Origin: Bacillus wiedmannii
GTDB lineage: Bacteria; Bacillota; Bacilli; Bacillales; Bacillaceae_G
NCBI RefSeq assembly: GCF_001583695.1
Contig: NZ_LOBC01000039.1
Span: 186,001 to 250,000, forward strand
Direction of reading: 5' to 3'
Length of the DNA stretch: 64,000 nucleotides
Part shown: positions 38,225 to 46,866 of the stretch, in pieces
Layout of the letters: each line of letters opens with the position of its first letter
Position numbering within the stretch: the stretch's first letter is position 1
Notes under the pieces: model-generated
The model's input: the letters and a program-made list of their open reading frames with translations, nothing else
Database searches by the model: none
What the model was told of the DNA's origin: nothing
Program-made: the position numbers and the translations under genes

Positions 38225-38758
38225 ATGAAGGTCAGTGGACTGTATAAAATAGAATGTTACATTTTCAAAGGAATTAACCGATACTTTGATCAAAAAACGT
38301 TAAATATCTTTTTCAGCAATATTACTCATATCGGTGGCGCGACTTTCTCCATTGCACTCACACTGTTCTTTTTAATTTTCGCAAAGGGAACTTTGCACCA
38401 AGCTGCAATCGCAACTGCTATTTCGTTAGCAATTAGCCATATTCCTGTGCAAATATTAAAAAGATGGTATCCGCGAAAACGTCCTTATTTAACAATTCAG
38501 GATGCAAAATATCCAGTCCATCCATTAAAAGACCACTCTTTCCCGTCTGGTCATACAACAGCCGTTTTCTCTGTCTTTATTCCATTTATTTGCTATAATC
38601 CAAACTTATTTGTTTTTCTATTACCGTTAGCATTATGCGTTGGTATTTCTCGCATTTATTTAGGGCTTCACTATCCGTCTGATGTATTCGTCGGTATGTG
38701 CCTCGGCACTTGCTCTGGCATCATCTCTTTTTATCAATTCATCCCACTTTTCACATAA
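38225..38758 (+). CDS. PAP2 family membrane phosphatase
   Basis: 177 aa with about five helices. The three phosphatase motifs are KRWYPRKRP (about 78-86), PSGH (about 108-111) and SRIYLGLHYPSD (about 142-153), the last with catalytic His. Likely undecaprenyl-pyrophosphate or phosphatidylglycerophosphate phosphatase. The next gene starts 12 nt after the stop, suggesting a lipid-linked glycan or glycolipid role. Confidence 0.9.
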   Translation: MKVSGLYKIECYIFKGINRYFDQKTLNIFFSNITHIGGATFSIALTLFFLIFAKGTLHQAAIATAISLAISHIPVQILKRWYPRKRPYLTIQDAKYPVHPLKDHSFPSGHTTAVFSVFIPFICYNPNLFVFLLPLALCVGISRIYLGLHYPSDVFVGMCLGTCSGIISFYQFIPLFT

Positions 38759-38770
38759 AGGAGTGATATG

Positions 38771-39913
38771 ATGAGAGTCGCCATTTTTACCGATACTTTT
38801 ACGCCACAAGTCAACGGGGTTGCGAAAACATTAGAACGATTAACACGTTACTTTCAGAAAGAAAAGATCGCCTATTCTGTTTTCGCCCCTCAGCATACAG
38901 CTGAAGATAATTTCGTAGCGAATGTGAATAAGATGAGAAGTATCCCGTTAACAATATTATATCCAGAATGTCGTTTTTCTTTTCCTACTCCGCGCATTAA
39001 ACGTGAACTTCTTTCCTTTCAACCTGACATTATTCACATTGCCACACCTTTCAACATGGGACTTTGTGGATTGTATTATGCAAAAAAGTTAAACATCCCA
39101 GTTGTCGGTTCTTATCATACTGATTTCGATGCTTATTTACGCTACTACAAAATTGAATTTCTCTCTAATATGCTTTGGAACTATTTAAAGTGGTTTCATA
39201 GTCATATGCAAAAAAATTTCGTTCCATCCCCTGAAACATTACATCAATTAAAAAATAAAGGCTTTCAGGCCCTCTCTATTTGGGGACGGGGTGTAGATTG
39301 CACACTCTTTCATCCAACTTACAATACAGACCTATTCCGAAAAAAATATAATATTACAGCGAAGTATGTCCTTTCCTATGTTGGACGAATTGCTCCTGAA
39401 AAAGATATTGATACGTTGCAAAATCTTATCGTTAAATTAGCACATACTCGAAACGATATTCATTGGCTTATAGCAGGAGACGGTCCCCTAGCAACAAGTC
39501 TTCGTGAAGCTGTTCCGAAAACAAATGTCACGTTTACTGGATATTTACAAGGCGAGGATTTAGCTGAAGCATATGCTTGTTCTAACATCATGGTATTTCC
39601 ATCAGCTACTGAAACATTCGGAAATGTTGTACTTGAATCACTTGCATGCGGCACACCTGTCATTGGTGCAAATAGTGGCGGGGTTAAAAACATCATTACA
39701 GATGGAAAAACGGGAGTTCTTTGTCCGCCCAAAAATGATGATTCATTTCTATCATCCATTTATTCTTTATTGCAAAATGAAGAAAAACTTGAGCAGATGG
39801 GAATAGCAGCTTCATCTTATGCGAAATCAAAAAGCTGGGATGAGATCTTTCGTGGCTTACTTAACCAATATGAAGAAGTCCTTCAGCATAACGCATCAGA
39901 GTTGCTTGCTTAA
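38771..39913 (+). CDS. Glycosyltransferase (GT4 family)
   Basis: 380 aa. MRVAIFTDTFTPQVNGVAKTLERL is the N-terminal acceptor domain of GT4 enzymes such as MgtA/GtfA-like glycolipid mannosyl or glucosyl transferases. The donor domain has YVGRIAPEKDIDTL (about 211-224) and the EX7E motif in ATETFGNVVLESLACGTPVI. The ATG at 38771 is preferred to 38768 for spacing from AAAGGAG. Paired with the PAP2 phosphatase. Confidence 0.9.
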   Translation: MRVAIFTDTFTPQVNGVAKTLERLTRYFQKEKIAYSVFAPQHTAEDNFVANVNKMRSIPLTILYPECRFSFPTPRIKRELLSFQPDIIHIATPFNMGLCGLYYAKKLNIPVVGSYHTDFDAYLRYYKIEFLSNMLWNYLKWFHSHMQKNFVPSPETLHQLKNKGFQALSIWGRGVDCTLFHPTYNTDLFRKKYNITAKYVLSYVGRIAPEKDIDTLQNLIVKLAHTRNDIHWLIAGDGPLATSLREAVPKTNVTFTGYLQGEDLAEAYACSNIMVFPSATETFGNVVLESLACGTPVIGANSGGVKNIITDGKTGVLCPPKNDDSFLSSIYSLLQNEEKLEQMGIAASSYAKSKSWDEIFRGLLNQYEEVLQHNASELLA

Positions 39914-39917
39914 ATAG

Positions 39918-39950
39918 AAAAACTCCCTTCAAAACGAAGGGAGTTTTTTA
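39918..39950 (+). terminator. Terminator of the PAP2-GT operon
   Basis: AAACTCCCTTC / GAAGGGAGTTT, 5-nt loop, T-run. Confidence 0.9.
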
Positions 39951-40105
39951 CACAGTTGTAAAATTTACTTAAATGAATGATACACAAGGTTAAATATCAT
40001 ATTATTTCTATATTCATTATAGCAAAAACAAACATAAACAAACAGACTTGTAATAAAAACCCATAAAAATTAATATATGGTTATACACTATTTTAACTGT
40101 ATGAT

Positions 40106-40130
40106 GATTTTAAGAATTCCCCTTAAAATC
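40106..40130. repeat. Intergenic inverted repeat
   Basis: Perfect 9-bp arms GATTTTAAG / CTTAAAATC around AATTCCC. No coding function; followed 19 bp later by a larger hairpin. Confidence 0.6.
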
Positions 40131-40148
40131 AACTTACTCACATACCTT

Positions 40149-40179
40149 TATACAGGAATTGTTCCCCAATTTCTGTATA
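40149..40179. repeat. Intergenic hairpin, 13-bp stem
   Basis: TATACAGGAATTG / CAATTTCTGTATA with one G-U pair and loop TTCCC. Lacks a U tract on either strand, so it is not an ordinary terminator. Confidence 0.6.
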
Positions 40180-40181
40180 TC

Positions 40182-40215
40182 AAAAAAACCTTTCATTCAT
40201 TTGAAAGGTCTTTTT
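40182..40215 (-). terminator. Terminator overlapping the mobA 3' end
   Basis: ACCTTTCA / TGAAAGGT then TTTTTT on the minus strand; one arm codes the last mobA residues. Confidence 0.8.
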
Positions 40216-40795
40216 GAGCCTGCACATATTCTTCTTTCGTATTTACATTTATAAACCAATCCGCATTCGCTTGTACATCTTCACCAGCAACATATTTCAC
40301 ATTGCATTGTGATAAAAGTTGGCCCATACTTCTTTTTTCTTCTTGAAGCAAAGCATAAATCTTTTCTTTCACACGGTTATGATATGCTGCAAGTAACGGT
40401 TGTTTTCTTCCATTAATAATAGGTACAACCGCATCATATTCATTGCTCGTTTGCTCTAATAAAATGGTAAACCATTCATGCGAAACATTTGGCGCATCGC
40501 AAGGCATAATAGCATACCAGTCTGCTTCTATGTATTCCATACCTGATACAATCCCAGCAAGTGGTCCGTTTCCTTTGTAGTGCGGAATATCTTCTATAAC
40601 AGGAACTTGTACGAATTGCTCTACTCGCTCTTTTATATCGGGGTGACTAATGACTACAACTTCTTGCAAAGTACTTGTCATCACTTTCACAATATGCTCA
40701 ACGAAAGTAGTCCCCTTCCAAATTGCTAACGCTTTCGGCTCACCGAATCTACTCGACATACCGCCTGCTAATACAATTCCAGCCCATTTACTCAT
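40193..40795 (-). CDS. mobA: Molybdenum cofactor guanylyltransferase MobA
   Basis: 200 aa. Adds GMP to Mo-molybdopterin. The nucleotide-binding start [15 protein letters not shown] (about 8-22) and [10 protein letters not shown] (about 97-106) are diagnostic; [16 protein letters not shown] is also typical. Its start overlaps the moaB stop (ATGA). Separated by 35 kb from the main cofactor cluster. Confidence 0.93.
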   Translation of the reverse strand: MSKWAGIVLAGGMSSRFGEPKALAIWKGTTFVEHIVKVMTSTLQEVVVISHPDIKERVEQFVQVPVIEDIPHYKGNGPLAGIVSGMEYIEADWYAIMPCDAPNVSHEWFTILLEQTSNEYDAVVPIINGRKQPLLAAYHNRVKEKIYALLQEEKRSMGQLLSQCNVKYVAGEDVQANADWFINVNTKEEYVQAQKDLSNE

Positions 40796-41301
40796 TGGCG
40801 ATGCAGCTCAAATGTAATATGACCTAATTCCGGCAAAATTAATTTATTCATCGCAAGGCGAACTGCTCCGCTAGACCCTGGCATTGAAAAGACAACTTTG
40901 CGCCCAATTGTACCGCCAATTGCTCTACTTAACATAGCGCTGCTTCCGATATCTTCTAAATAACTAATCATACGGAACAACTCACCAAACCCAACAATTT
41001 CTTTATCTAATAGCGCTGATACCGCTTCAATCGTTACATCACGTTTCGTAATACCAGTACCGCCATTTGTTAATACAACATCTACGTCTTCCCGATGATA
41101 ACCAGCTAACACTGCTTGCTGAATACTCTCTTTATCATCTTTTACAATTTCATAAGAGGTCACTGTATGCCCTGCCTCTTTTAACAATTCATGTAATAGT
41201 TGTCCACTCTTATCTGTCTCTTCCGTACGTGTATCGGAAATCGTCACGATTTTGCAGCGCACTTCTTTTGGCGCTTGTTTTTTATGTTCAGTTACGCTCA
41301 T
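40792..41301 (-). CDS. moaB: Molybdopterin adenylyltransferase MoaB/Mog
   Basis: 169 aa. Motifs: [15 protein letters not shown] (about 19-33), [17 protein letters not shown] (about 77-93) and [14 protein letters not shown] (about 137-150). It adenylates molybdopterin before MoeA inserts Mo. First gene of the moaB-mobA unit; translation of mobA is coupled by a 4-nt overlap. Confidence 0.93.
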   Translation of the reverse strand: MSVTEHKKQAPKEVRCKIVTISDTRTEETDKSGQLLHELLKEAGHTVTSYEIVKDDKESIQQAVLAGYHREDVDVVLTNGGTGITKRDVTIEAVSALLDKEIVGFGELFRMISYLEDIGSSAMLSRAIGGTIGRKVVFSMPGSSGAVRLAMNKLILPELGHITFELHRQ

Positions 41302-41400
41302 TTTTTATCTTTCCTTTCATTTTCTTGTAAAATTATGTATGAAGCAAAGAATTCAACATGATACAATATAAGTATATTTATCCATATAAAGGATCTTTAC

Positions 41401-41616
41401 ATGATTCAAAATATAAAACGATACGTACCCATTATACCATTCCTAATTATATTATCCCTTTTTCAATGTATCGCTTACGAATTCGATATTAACTTTTTAA
41501 AATTGCATGTACTTTTGCCTGATGGTGGTATTCGTTACTATTTGACTAGCACATTAATTCCTCTCACACTTGCCTATATAATAGATTTTATTTTTAAACG
41601 TTCTATCTCTAAATAA
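41401..41616 (+). CDS. Small membrane protein
   Basis: 71 aa with helices at about 9-27 and 46-63. The leading MIQNIKRY is basic. Not recognised. No strong ribosome site before the ATG (AAGGATC at -9). First of three tiny same-strand genes ending at a shared terminator. Confidence 0.6.
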   Translation: MIQNIKRYVPIIPFLIILSLFQCIAYEFDINFLKLHVLLPDGGIRYYLTSTLIPLTLAYIIDFIFKRSISK

Positions 41617-41631
41617 GGAGGTCTACATATT

Positions 41632-41811
41632 ATGGAACTTTATAAAAAATTAACAACAACATTTATCCTCTTATTTGTCGCTTCAATCACTGTCGGCTTT
41701 TCCTTAAAAAGCGCAATCCAATACGCTACATTAGTAAGTATTATATTCGCAACACTATTTTTACTCAGCAGTGCCTTTTGCGCGGGTAAAGCACGTCAAA
41801 TGAAAGGTTGA
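41632..41811 (+). CDS. Small two-helix membrane protein, 59 aa
   Basis: Starts ATG 41632 with AAGGAGG upstream (41616-41622). MELYKKLTTTFILLFVASITVG forms helix 1; IQYATLVSIIFATLFLLSSAFCAG forms helix 2; the tail is GKARQMKG. Sits 15 nt after the previous gene and 6 nt before the next. Function unknown. Confidence 0.7.
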   Translation: MELYKKLTTTFILLFVASITVGFSLKSAIQYATLVSIIFATLFLLSSAFCAGKARQMKG

Positions 41812-41817
41812 TTACAT

Positions 41818-41997
41818 ATGTTCCAGAAGAAACCAATCCTTTGTAAATCATGTGAAAAAGAAATACAAACGTATGAAAAAGCATGGATTCATATGCCCTT
41901 TCCAGCAAGTGGTATGACTAATATGAAAAAGTATATTGAGCTAGACGGCGAAGTGTATTGTAGCTCATGCATTCAAATTAGAAGTAAAACAAAATAA
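41818..41997 (+). CDS. Small zinc-ribbon-like protein, 59 aa
   Basis: Two CxxC pairs, CKSC (residues 9-12) and CSSC (48-51), fit a zinc ribbon with a 35-residue loop (TYEKAWIHMPFPASGMTNMKKYIELDGEVY). No ideal ribosome site (AAAGG at 41804-41808, 9 nt before the ATG). Last of the three tiny genes. May be a metal-binding or nucleic-acid-binding accessory; unknown. Confidence 0.7.
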   Translation: MFQKKPILCKSCEKEIQTYEKAWIHMPFPASGMTNMKKYIELDGEVYCSSCIQIRSKTK

Positions 41998-42032
41998 AAA
42001 AAGCTTTGCGCTCACCGCGCAAAGCTTTTTTT
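41996..42032. terminator. Bidirectional terminator between the tiny genes and metK
   Basis: AAGCTTTGCGC / GCGCAAAGCTT with a 5-nt loop, A-run left and T-run right. Confidence 0.92.
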
Positions 42033-42038
42033 CATATA

Positions 42039-43238
42039 TTATAGACCAGCTTGCTCTTTTAAAGCTGCAGCTTTGTCTGTACGTTCCCATGTTAGGTCTA
42101 CATCAGTACGTCCGAAGTGGCCGTAAGCTGCTGTTTGTTTGTAAATTGGGCGACGTAAGTCTAGCATTTTAATAATACCAGCTGGGCGAAGATCGAAGTT
42201 GTTACGAACTAGTTCTACTAGTACGTCTTCAGATACTTTACCAGTCCCGAATGTATCAACTGAAATTGATACTGGTTGTGCTACACCAATTGCGTATGCA
42301 AGTTGTACTTCTGCTTTGTCAGCAAGACCAGCTGCTACGATGTTTTTCGCAACATAACGAGCTGCATATGCTGCAGAACGGTCAACTTTCGTTGCATCTT
42401 TACCAGAGAATGCACCGCCACCGTGGCGAGCGTATCCACCGTAAGTATCAACGATGATTTTACGTCCTGTTAAACCAGCATCACCTTGTGGTCCACCAAT
42501 TACGAAGCGGCCAGTTGGGTTAATGAAGAATTTCGTTTCTCCATCCATTAATTCTGCTGGAACTACAGCTTTAATTACATGCTCTTTTAAATCGCGATCG
42601 ATTTCTTCCCATGTAACATCTGGATGATGCTGTGTAGAAATTACGATTGTATCTACACGTACAGGTTTACCATTTTCATCATACTCAACTGTAACTTGCG
42701 TTTTTCCATCCGGACGTAAGTATGATAATGTGTCATCTTTACGTACTTCAGTTAAACGGCGAGCTAATTTGTGAGCAAGCGAGATTGGAAGTGGCATTAA
42801 TTCTTGTGTTTCATTACATGCGAAGCCAAACATTAAACCTTGGTCTCCCGCACCAATTGCCTCAATCTCAGCGTCAGTCATTAGACCTTCGCGTGCTTCT
42901 AGCGCTTGGTCAACACCCATAGCGATGTCAGCAGATTGCTCATCGATAGATGTTAAAACTGCACAAGTTTCTGCATCGAATCCGTATTTTGCGCGTGTGT
43001 AACCAATGCCTTGAATTGTTTCACGAACGATTTTTGGAATATCTACGTAAGTAGAAGTCGTAATTTCCCCCGCTACCAATACTAAACCAGTTGTTACAGT
43101 TGTTTCACAAGCTACACGTGCATTTGCGTCCTTTGATAAGATCGCATCTAAAATTGAATCAGAAATTTGGTCACAAATTTTATCTGGATGTCCTTCAGTT
43201 ACAGACTCAGATGTGAACAGATGACGTTTTTTTGTCAT
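42039..43238 (-). CDS. metK: S-adenosylmethionine synthetase
   Basis: 399 aa. Makes SAM from methionine and [25 protein letters not shown] at the start, [12 protein letters not shown] (about 129-140) and [19 protein letters not shown] (about 272-290) are the three MetK signatures. Controlled by the SAM-I riboswitch 170 nt upstream, giving feedback by its product. Confidence 0.98.
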   Translation of the reverse strand: MTKKRHLFTSESVTEGHPDKICDQISDSILDAILSKDANARVACETTVTTGLVLVAGEITTSTYVDIPKIVRETIQGIGYTRAKYGFDAETCAVLTSIDEQSADIAMGVDQALEAREGLMTDAEIEAIGAGDQGLMFGFACNETQELMPLPISLAHKLARRLTEVRKDDTLSYLRPDGKTQVTVEYDENGKPVRVDTIVISTQHHPDVTWEEIDRDLKEHVIKAVVPAELMDGETKFFINPTGRFVIGGPQGDAGLTGRKIIVDTYGGYARHGGGAFSGKDATKVDRSAAYAARYVAKNIVAAGLADKAEVQLAYAIGVAQPVSISVDTFGTGKVSEDVLVELVRNNFDLRPAGIIKMLDLRRPIYKQTAAYGHFGRTDVDLTWERTDKAAALKEQAGL

Positions 43239-43337
43239 GTGGTAAACCTCCCTACAGTAATTGTATATATTGTACGGAACTCATCCTTAATTTGCCACAA
43301 ACTGCGACATACATTTATTCTCCCACACAAGCATACA

Positions 43338-43373
43338 GAAAAACCTTTCCTACTTTACATAGAGGAAAGGTTT
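43338..43373 (-). terminator. Riboswitch-controlled terminator before metK
   Basis: AAACCTTTCCT / AGGAAAGGTTT with T-run on the minus strand; expected to form when SAM is bound. Confidence 0.85.
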
Positions 43374-43407
43374 AATTTGCTACTTGCATACTGCTTTTTG
43401 CCCTTTG

Positions 43408-43529
43408 CTCTTATCGTTCGAGACCGTTAGCCTCGCACAGGTTTTAGCACCTATTCACCTGTATTTACCACTACAAATGAGGTTGCTGGGCTTCATCGGG
43501 CCTGTCCCTCCGCCAGCTCGGGATAAGAG
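43408..43529 (-). promoter_or_regulatory. SAM-I (S-box) riboswitch
   Basis: P1 helix CTCTTATC / GATAAGAG bounds the element. Inside, on the minus strand, are the S-box hallmarks GAGGGACAGGCCCGATGAAG, CAGCAACC and GTGCTAAAACCTG, then GCGAGGC. Upstream of metK; SAM binding should promote termination at 43338-43373. Confidence 0.96.
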
Positions 43530-43546
43530 AGTATCCGTCCCAACCT

Positions 43547-43575
43547 ATACTAAAGAAATGATATTCATTTGTCAA
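43547..43575 (-). promoter_or_regulatory. Sigma-A promoter of metK
   Basis: -35 TTGACA (43570-43575), 17-bp spacer, -10 TAGTAT (43547-43552), placing the start site just before the riboswitch. Confidence 0.75.
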
Positions 43576-43692
43576 TTAATATTCACATTTTCCTGAAAGT
43601 TTTTCTCAATACGCCTGGAATGAAATATTAATAAGGAAATAATACATTCACACAAACAAAAAGAAATAAATAGTATACATTATTTATATAAT

Positions 43693-43703
43693 TGTGTTAT
43701 ACT
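43693..43703 (+). promoter_or_regulatory. CcpN-like operator over the pckA -10 region
   Basis: TGTGTTATACT fits the remembered CcpN consensus TRTGHYATAYW at every position, and TATACT within it can serve as the -10. In B. subtilis CcpN represses pckA during growth on glucose. Confidence 0.6.
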
Positions 43704-43757
43704 CTTGTTGGGGATTACGAGAAATATTTCATTAAATGAAAAGGATGGTATATAAAT

Positions 43758-45344
43758 ATGAGTACTGTGAATGTCCAAATTGGTTTACACGAATTATTGA
43801 ACGGAAGCAATGCACAGATTCAACTAAGTGTTCCGCAATTAGTGGAAAAAGTATTAATGCGAAATGAAGGGAAATTAACTTCTACTGGTGCCGTTTCTGC
43901 TTCAACAGGAAAATATACAGGACGTTCTCCTAAAGATAAATTTATTGTGAAAGAAGCATCGGTTGCTGACAAAATTGCTTGGGGAGCAGTGAATCAGCCG
44001 ATCTCTGAAGAACATTTTAATAAATTATATACTAAAGTTTTAGAATACTTAAAAGAAAAAGAAGAGTTATTCGTCTTCAATGGATTTGCAGGCGCTGACC
44101 GCAATTACCGCCTACCAATTCAAGTTATTAACGAATATGCATGGCACAATTTATTTGTACATCAATTATTTATTCGTCCAACTGAAGAAGAATTAACAAC
44201 TCATGAATCAGAGTTCACAATTGTTTCTGCACCGAATTTCAAAGCTGATCCAGCTGTTGACGGTACAAACTCTGAAGCATTCATTATGGTTTCATTCGAA
44301 AAACGTATCGTACTAATTGGTGGTACAGAATACGCTGGAGAAATGAAAAAATCAATCTTCTCTATTATGAACTTCTTACTACCTGAACAAGATATTCTTT
44401 CTATGCATTGCTCTGCAAACGTAGGTGAAGAAGGCGACGTAGCACTATTCTTCGGTTTATCTGGAACAGGTAAAACAACATTATCTGCTGATCCACACCG
44501 TAAATTAATCGGTGATGATGAGCATGGTTGGTCTGATAACGGTGTATTCAATATTGAAGGCGGTTGCTACGCAAAATGTGTAAACCTTTCTCACGAGAAA
44601 GAACCACAAATTTTCGATGCAATCAAATTTGGATCTGTTTTAGAAAACGTTATCATTAATAACCAAACGCGTATCGCAGACTATAACGATACTACTTTAA
44701 CAGAAAATACTCGTGCTGCATACCCTATGCATGCGATCGACAATATCGTACTGCCAAGTGTTGCTGGACACCCAAATACAATCATTTTCTTAACTGCTGA
44801 TGCATCTGGCGTATTGCCTCCAATCAGTAAGTTATCAAAAGAACAAGCTATGTATCATTTCTTAAGTGGTTACACTAGTAAACTAGCAGGAACAGAGCGC
44901 GGCGTTACATCTCCGCAAGCAACATTCTCAACTTGCTTCGGTTCACCATTCTTACCACTTGATGCATCTCGCTATGCTGAAATGCTTGGTGAAAAAATTG
45001 AGAAACACGATGCGAAAGTATTCTTAGTAAACACTGGCTGGACTGGTGGCGAATACGGCATTGGTAAACGTATGAACTTAGGTTACACTCGTGCAATGAT
45101 TCAAGCAGCATTAAGCGGCGAACTTGCGAAAACTGAAACAGCTAAACATGACATCTTCGGTCTTGAAGTTCCACTTCACGTACCAGGTGTACCTGACGAA
45201 GTGTTAATGCCTGAACAAACTTGGGCTGATAAAGCTGCTTATAAAGAGAAAGCAATCGAACTTGCAAGCGAATTCAAAGAGAACTTCAAAAAGTTCGACA
45301 GCGTTTCTGAAGATATTATTAACTTAGGCGGTCCAATCGCTTAA
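43758..45344 (+). CDS. pckA: Phosphoenolpyruvate carboxykinase (ATP)
   Basis: 528 aa. Converts oxaloacetate to PEP in gluconeogenesis. The kinase-1a loop [14 protein letters not shown] (about 234-247), [11 protein letters not shown] and the metal/substrate residues in [14 protein letters not shown] (about 49-62) are present. Transcribed alone, with metK divergent. A CcpN-like box overlaps the likely -10. Confidence 0.98.
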   Translation: MSTVNVQIGLHELLNGSNAQIQLSVPQLVEKVLMRNEGKLTSTGAVSASTGKYTGRSPKDKFIVKEASVADKIAWGAVNQPISEEHFNKLYTKVLEYLKEKEELFVFNGFAGADRNYRLPIQVINEYAWHNLFVHQLFIRPTEEELTTHESEFTIVSAPNFKADPAVDGTNSEAFIMVSFEKRIVLIGGTEYAGEMKKSIFSIMNFLLPEQDILSMHCSANVGEEGDVALFFGLSGTGKTTLSADPHRKLIGDDEHGWSDNGVFNIEGGCYAKCVNLSHEKEPQIFDAIKFGSVLENVIINNQTRIADYNDTTLTENTRAAYPMHAIDNIVLPSVAGHPNTIIFLTADASGVLPPISKLSKEQAMYHFLSGYTSKLAGTERGVTSPQATFSTCFGSPFLPLDASRYAEMLGEKIEKHDAKVFLVNTGWTGGEYGIGKRMNLGYTRAMIQAALSGELAKTETAKHDIFGLEVPLHVPGVPDEVLMPEQTWADKAAYKEKAIELASEFKENFKKFDSVSEDIINLGGPIA

Positions 45345-45385
45345 GTACAAACTTTCTGTTGGAATAACCCTTTTACTCATATGAA

Positions 45386-45460
45386 TAAGTGTCGTGTAAC
45401 CGTAAAGTTTCGCGTACTCACCGGCAAAACCCAATGCGGCTTAACGGTTATACACACTTA
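45386..45460 (+). repeat. Long imperfect inverted repeat after pckA
   Basis: TAAGTGT + TGTAACCGT on the left pairs with ACGGTTA + ACACTTA on the right across a 40-nt GC-richer centre (CGCGTACTCACCGGC, CAATGCGGC). Not a terminator; the real terminator follows. Could be a structured RNA or B. cereus-type repeat. Confidence 0.5.
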
Positions 45461-45464
45461 CATA

Positions 45465-45500
45465 AAAAAGAAGCTTACGTTTTTAACGTAAGCTTCTTTC
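45465..45500 (+). terminator. Terminator of pckA
   Basis: AAAGAAGCTTACGTT / AACGTAAGCTTCTTT with a 3-nt loop. Confidence 0.88.
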
Positions 45501-45621
45501 TATATCTTCTCTCTTCATCTGTGACTTAGTTCATGAAATTACAGAAAATTCATTTTATATTCATTCATTCATTATTATTTTTTTATGATACAATTTACAT
45601 ATGCAGGAAAGGATGAGGCCT

Positions 45622-45819
45622 ATGAAAAATTTTTCTCGTACAGGAAAAATTTTATTCAGTTACGGAGCGATCCAAATGTTTTGGGGACTTGTGATGCTTA
45701 ATGTTAATTTATTTGAGCATACAAGTGAAACGATAAAATATATTATTCTAATTACCGGAATAATTTGTTGTATTATATCCACCTTTTTTAAAAAACATAA
45801 GAGTCATACTAATACGTGA
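45622..45819 (+). CDS. Small two-helix membrane protein
   Basis: 65 aa from ATG 45622, supported by AAAGGA 8 nt upstream; an upstream frame to 45601 exists. Helices at about 9-27 and 36-56, with a basic tail FFKKHKSHTNT. Not recognised. Confidence 0.65.
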   Translation: MKNFSRTGKILFSYGAIQMFWGLVMLNVNLFEHTSETIKYIILITGIICCIISTFFKKHKSHTNT

Positions 45820-45834
45820 TTTCATGTTAGCTTA

Positions 45835-45877
45835 TAGGAAGCAGAAACCTGTATTTTATGCAAAATTATGCTTCCTA
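45835..45877 (+). terminator. Possible terminator or structured 3' end
   Basis: TAGGAAGCA / TGCTTCCTA arms enclose a second small stem (ATTTT-ATGC-AAAAT). Only a weak T stretch follows. Confidence 0.4.
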
Positions 45878-45911
45878 TTGTAACTACCCCTCGCCGGTCC
45901 CTCTATTCCAT

Positions 45912-45938
45912 CTAAAAAGAGGCTTTTCATCTTTTTAG
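45912..45938 (-). terminator. Weak terminator of the AtpI-like gene
   Basis: CTAAAAAGA / TCTTTTTAG stem overlapping the stop codon; AT-only stem, so strength doubtful. Confidence 0.45.
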
Positions 45939-46318
45939 CTCTTTGTTAATTCTTCCTCATCTTTCATACTATAGTAGCCTAAATTCACAACGATTAAGAA
46001 ATAACCACCCAGAATCCCTACTGCAAATGCCCACATAACCATGTGGTGCTCAATTTCGTACATAATAACAGCGCCCAAAATGGCAGCTGCAAAACGATTA
46101 AACATACCGAGCGTCGGTGCTTTCGTTTTCTTTACGATACTATCTCCAAGCTTCTCAATTCGTCTCCCTAAAAGCCAAACACAATACATACTTACGATAA
46201 GTCCAATTCCAGCACCTAGAAAATGAGCTGAAAACGGTGTTAACATCCAGCCTAGTAAAAGAAAACCTAGTAAATAATACGATTGAATTTTAAACGATCT
46301 TAATGACATACTAATCAT
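45935..46318 (-). CDS. ATP synthase subunit I (AtpI)-like membrane protein
   Basis: 127 aa with four helices (about 13-30, 33-50, 75-92, 98-116). The layout and FSAHFLGAGIGLIVSMYCVWLLGRRIEKLG are those of AtpI-family proteins, which assist c-ring assembly or Mg2+ uptake, but no atp operon is nearby. GAGGAG is 6 nt before the ATG. Assignment moderate. Confidence 0.65.
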   Translation of the reverse strand: MISMSLRSFKIQSYYLLGFLLLGWMLTPFSAHFLGAGIGLIVSMYCVWLLGRRIEKLGDSIVKKTKAPTLGMFNRFAAAILGAVIMYEIEHHMVMWAFAVGILGGYFLIVVNLGYYSMKDEEELTKS

Positions 46319-46417
46319 GCTGTTCTCCTCTTCAGTAATTTTTATCTATCCAACAAAAGCTGTATAACTCATTTCTTTCGAGTTCATACTACTTAAAATT
46401 CATTTCACTCAAATTAA

Positions 46418-46448
46418 AAACAACATAAACAGTGTGTTTATGTTGTTT
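46418..46448. repeat. Perfect 14-bp intergenic inverted repeat
   Basis: AAACAACATAAACA / TGTTTATGTTGTTT around GTG, 100 bp upstream of the AtpI-like gene start and 160 bp before the next gene. T-rich after it on the minus strand. Confidence 0.6.
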
Positions 46449-46609
46449 AAATGTTTTCAGGAAATAATATTATACAAGATTTCAAACATCATATTCTCAT
46501 AATTTGTGACGTTTTTCCAAACATTTTTCGTCCATTTATGAAAAAAGTGATATCAATTTCTGAACATACGGATATGATGTAATAAGTACACAAATAAAGG
46601 GGGCGTCTA

Positions 46610-46831
46610 ATGATTTATTTTTTAATGGCTCTCATTCACCTCATTATCCCTGCACTTATTGGACTTTCATTGTATTGGTACACGAAAAATCATAGTATTT
46701 TCTACGCTGTCCTCGGTGTTCTTCTTCCAGGTATTATTCTTATCACACTCTTCCGTATTCCATTTTTAAACTTAATTCCACTTATTACTGCTATCTTATT
46801 TCTCGTCTTCTTACCAAAAATAAAAAAATAG
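46610..46831 (+). CDS. Small membrane protein
   Basis: 73 aa almost wholly hydrophobic: helices at about 2-23, 28-47 and 50-69, ending PKIKK. AAAGGGGG lies 6 nt upstream of the ATG. Not recognised. A 3' bidirectional terminator separates it from the convergent EamA gene. Confidence 0.65.
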   Translation: MIYFLMALIHLIIPALIGLSLYWYTKNHSIFYAVLGVLLPGIILITLFRIPFLNLIPLITAILFLVFLPKIKK

Positions 46832-46866
46832 GAAAGCAGATCATAGATGATCTGTTTTCCTATTTT
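46825..46866. terminator. Bidirectional terminator
   Basis: AATAGGAAA-CAGATCA / TGATCTG-TTTCCTATT with one mismatch; A-run left and T-run right. Confidence 0.88.
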
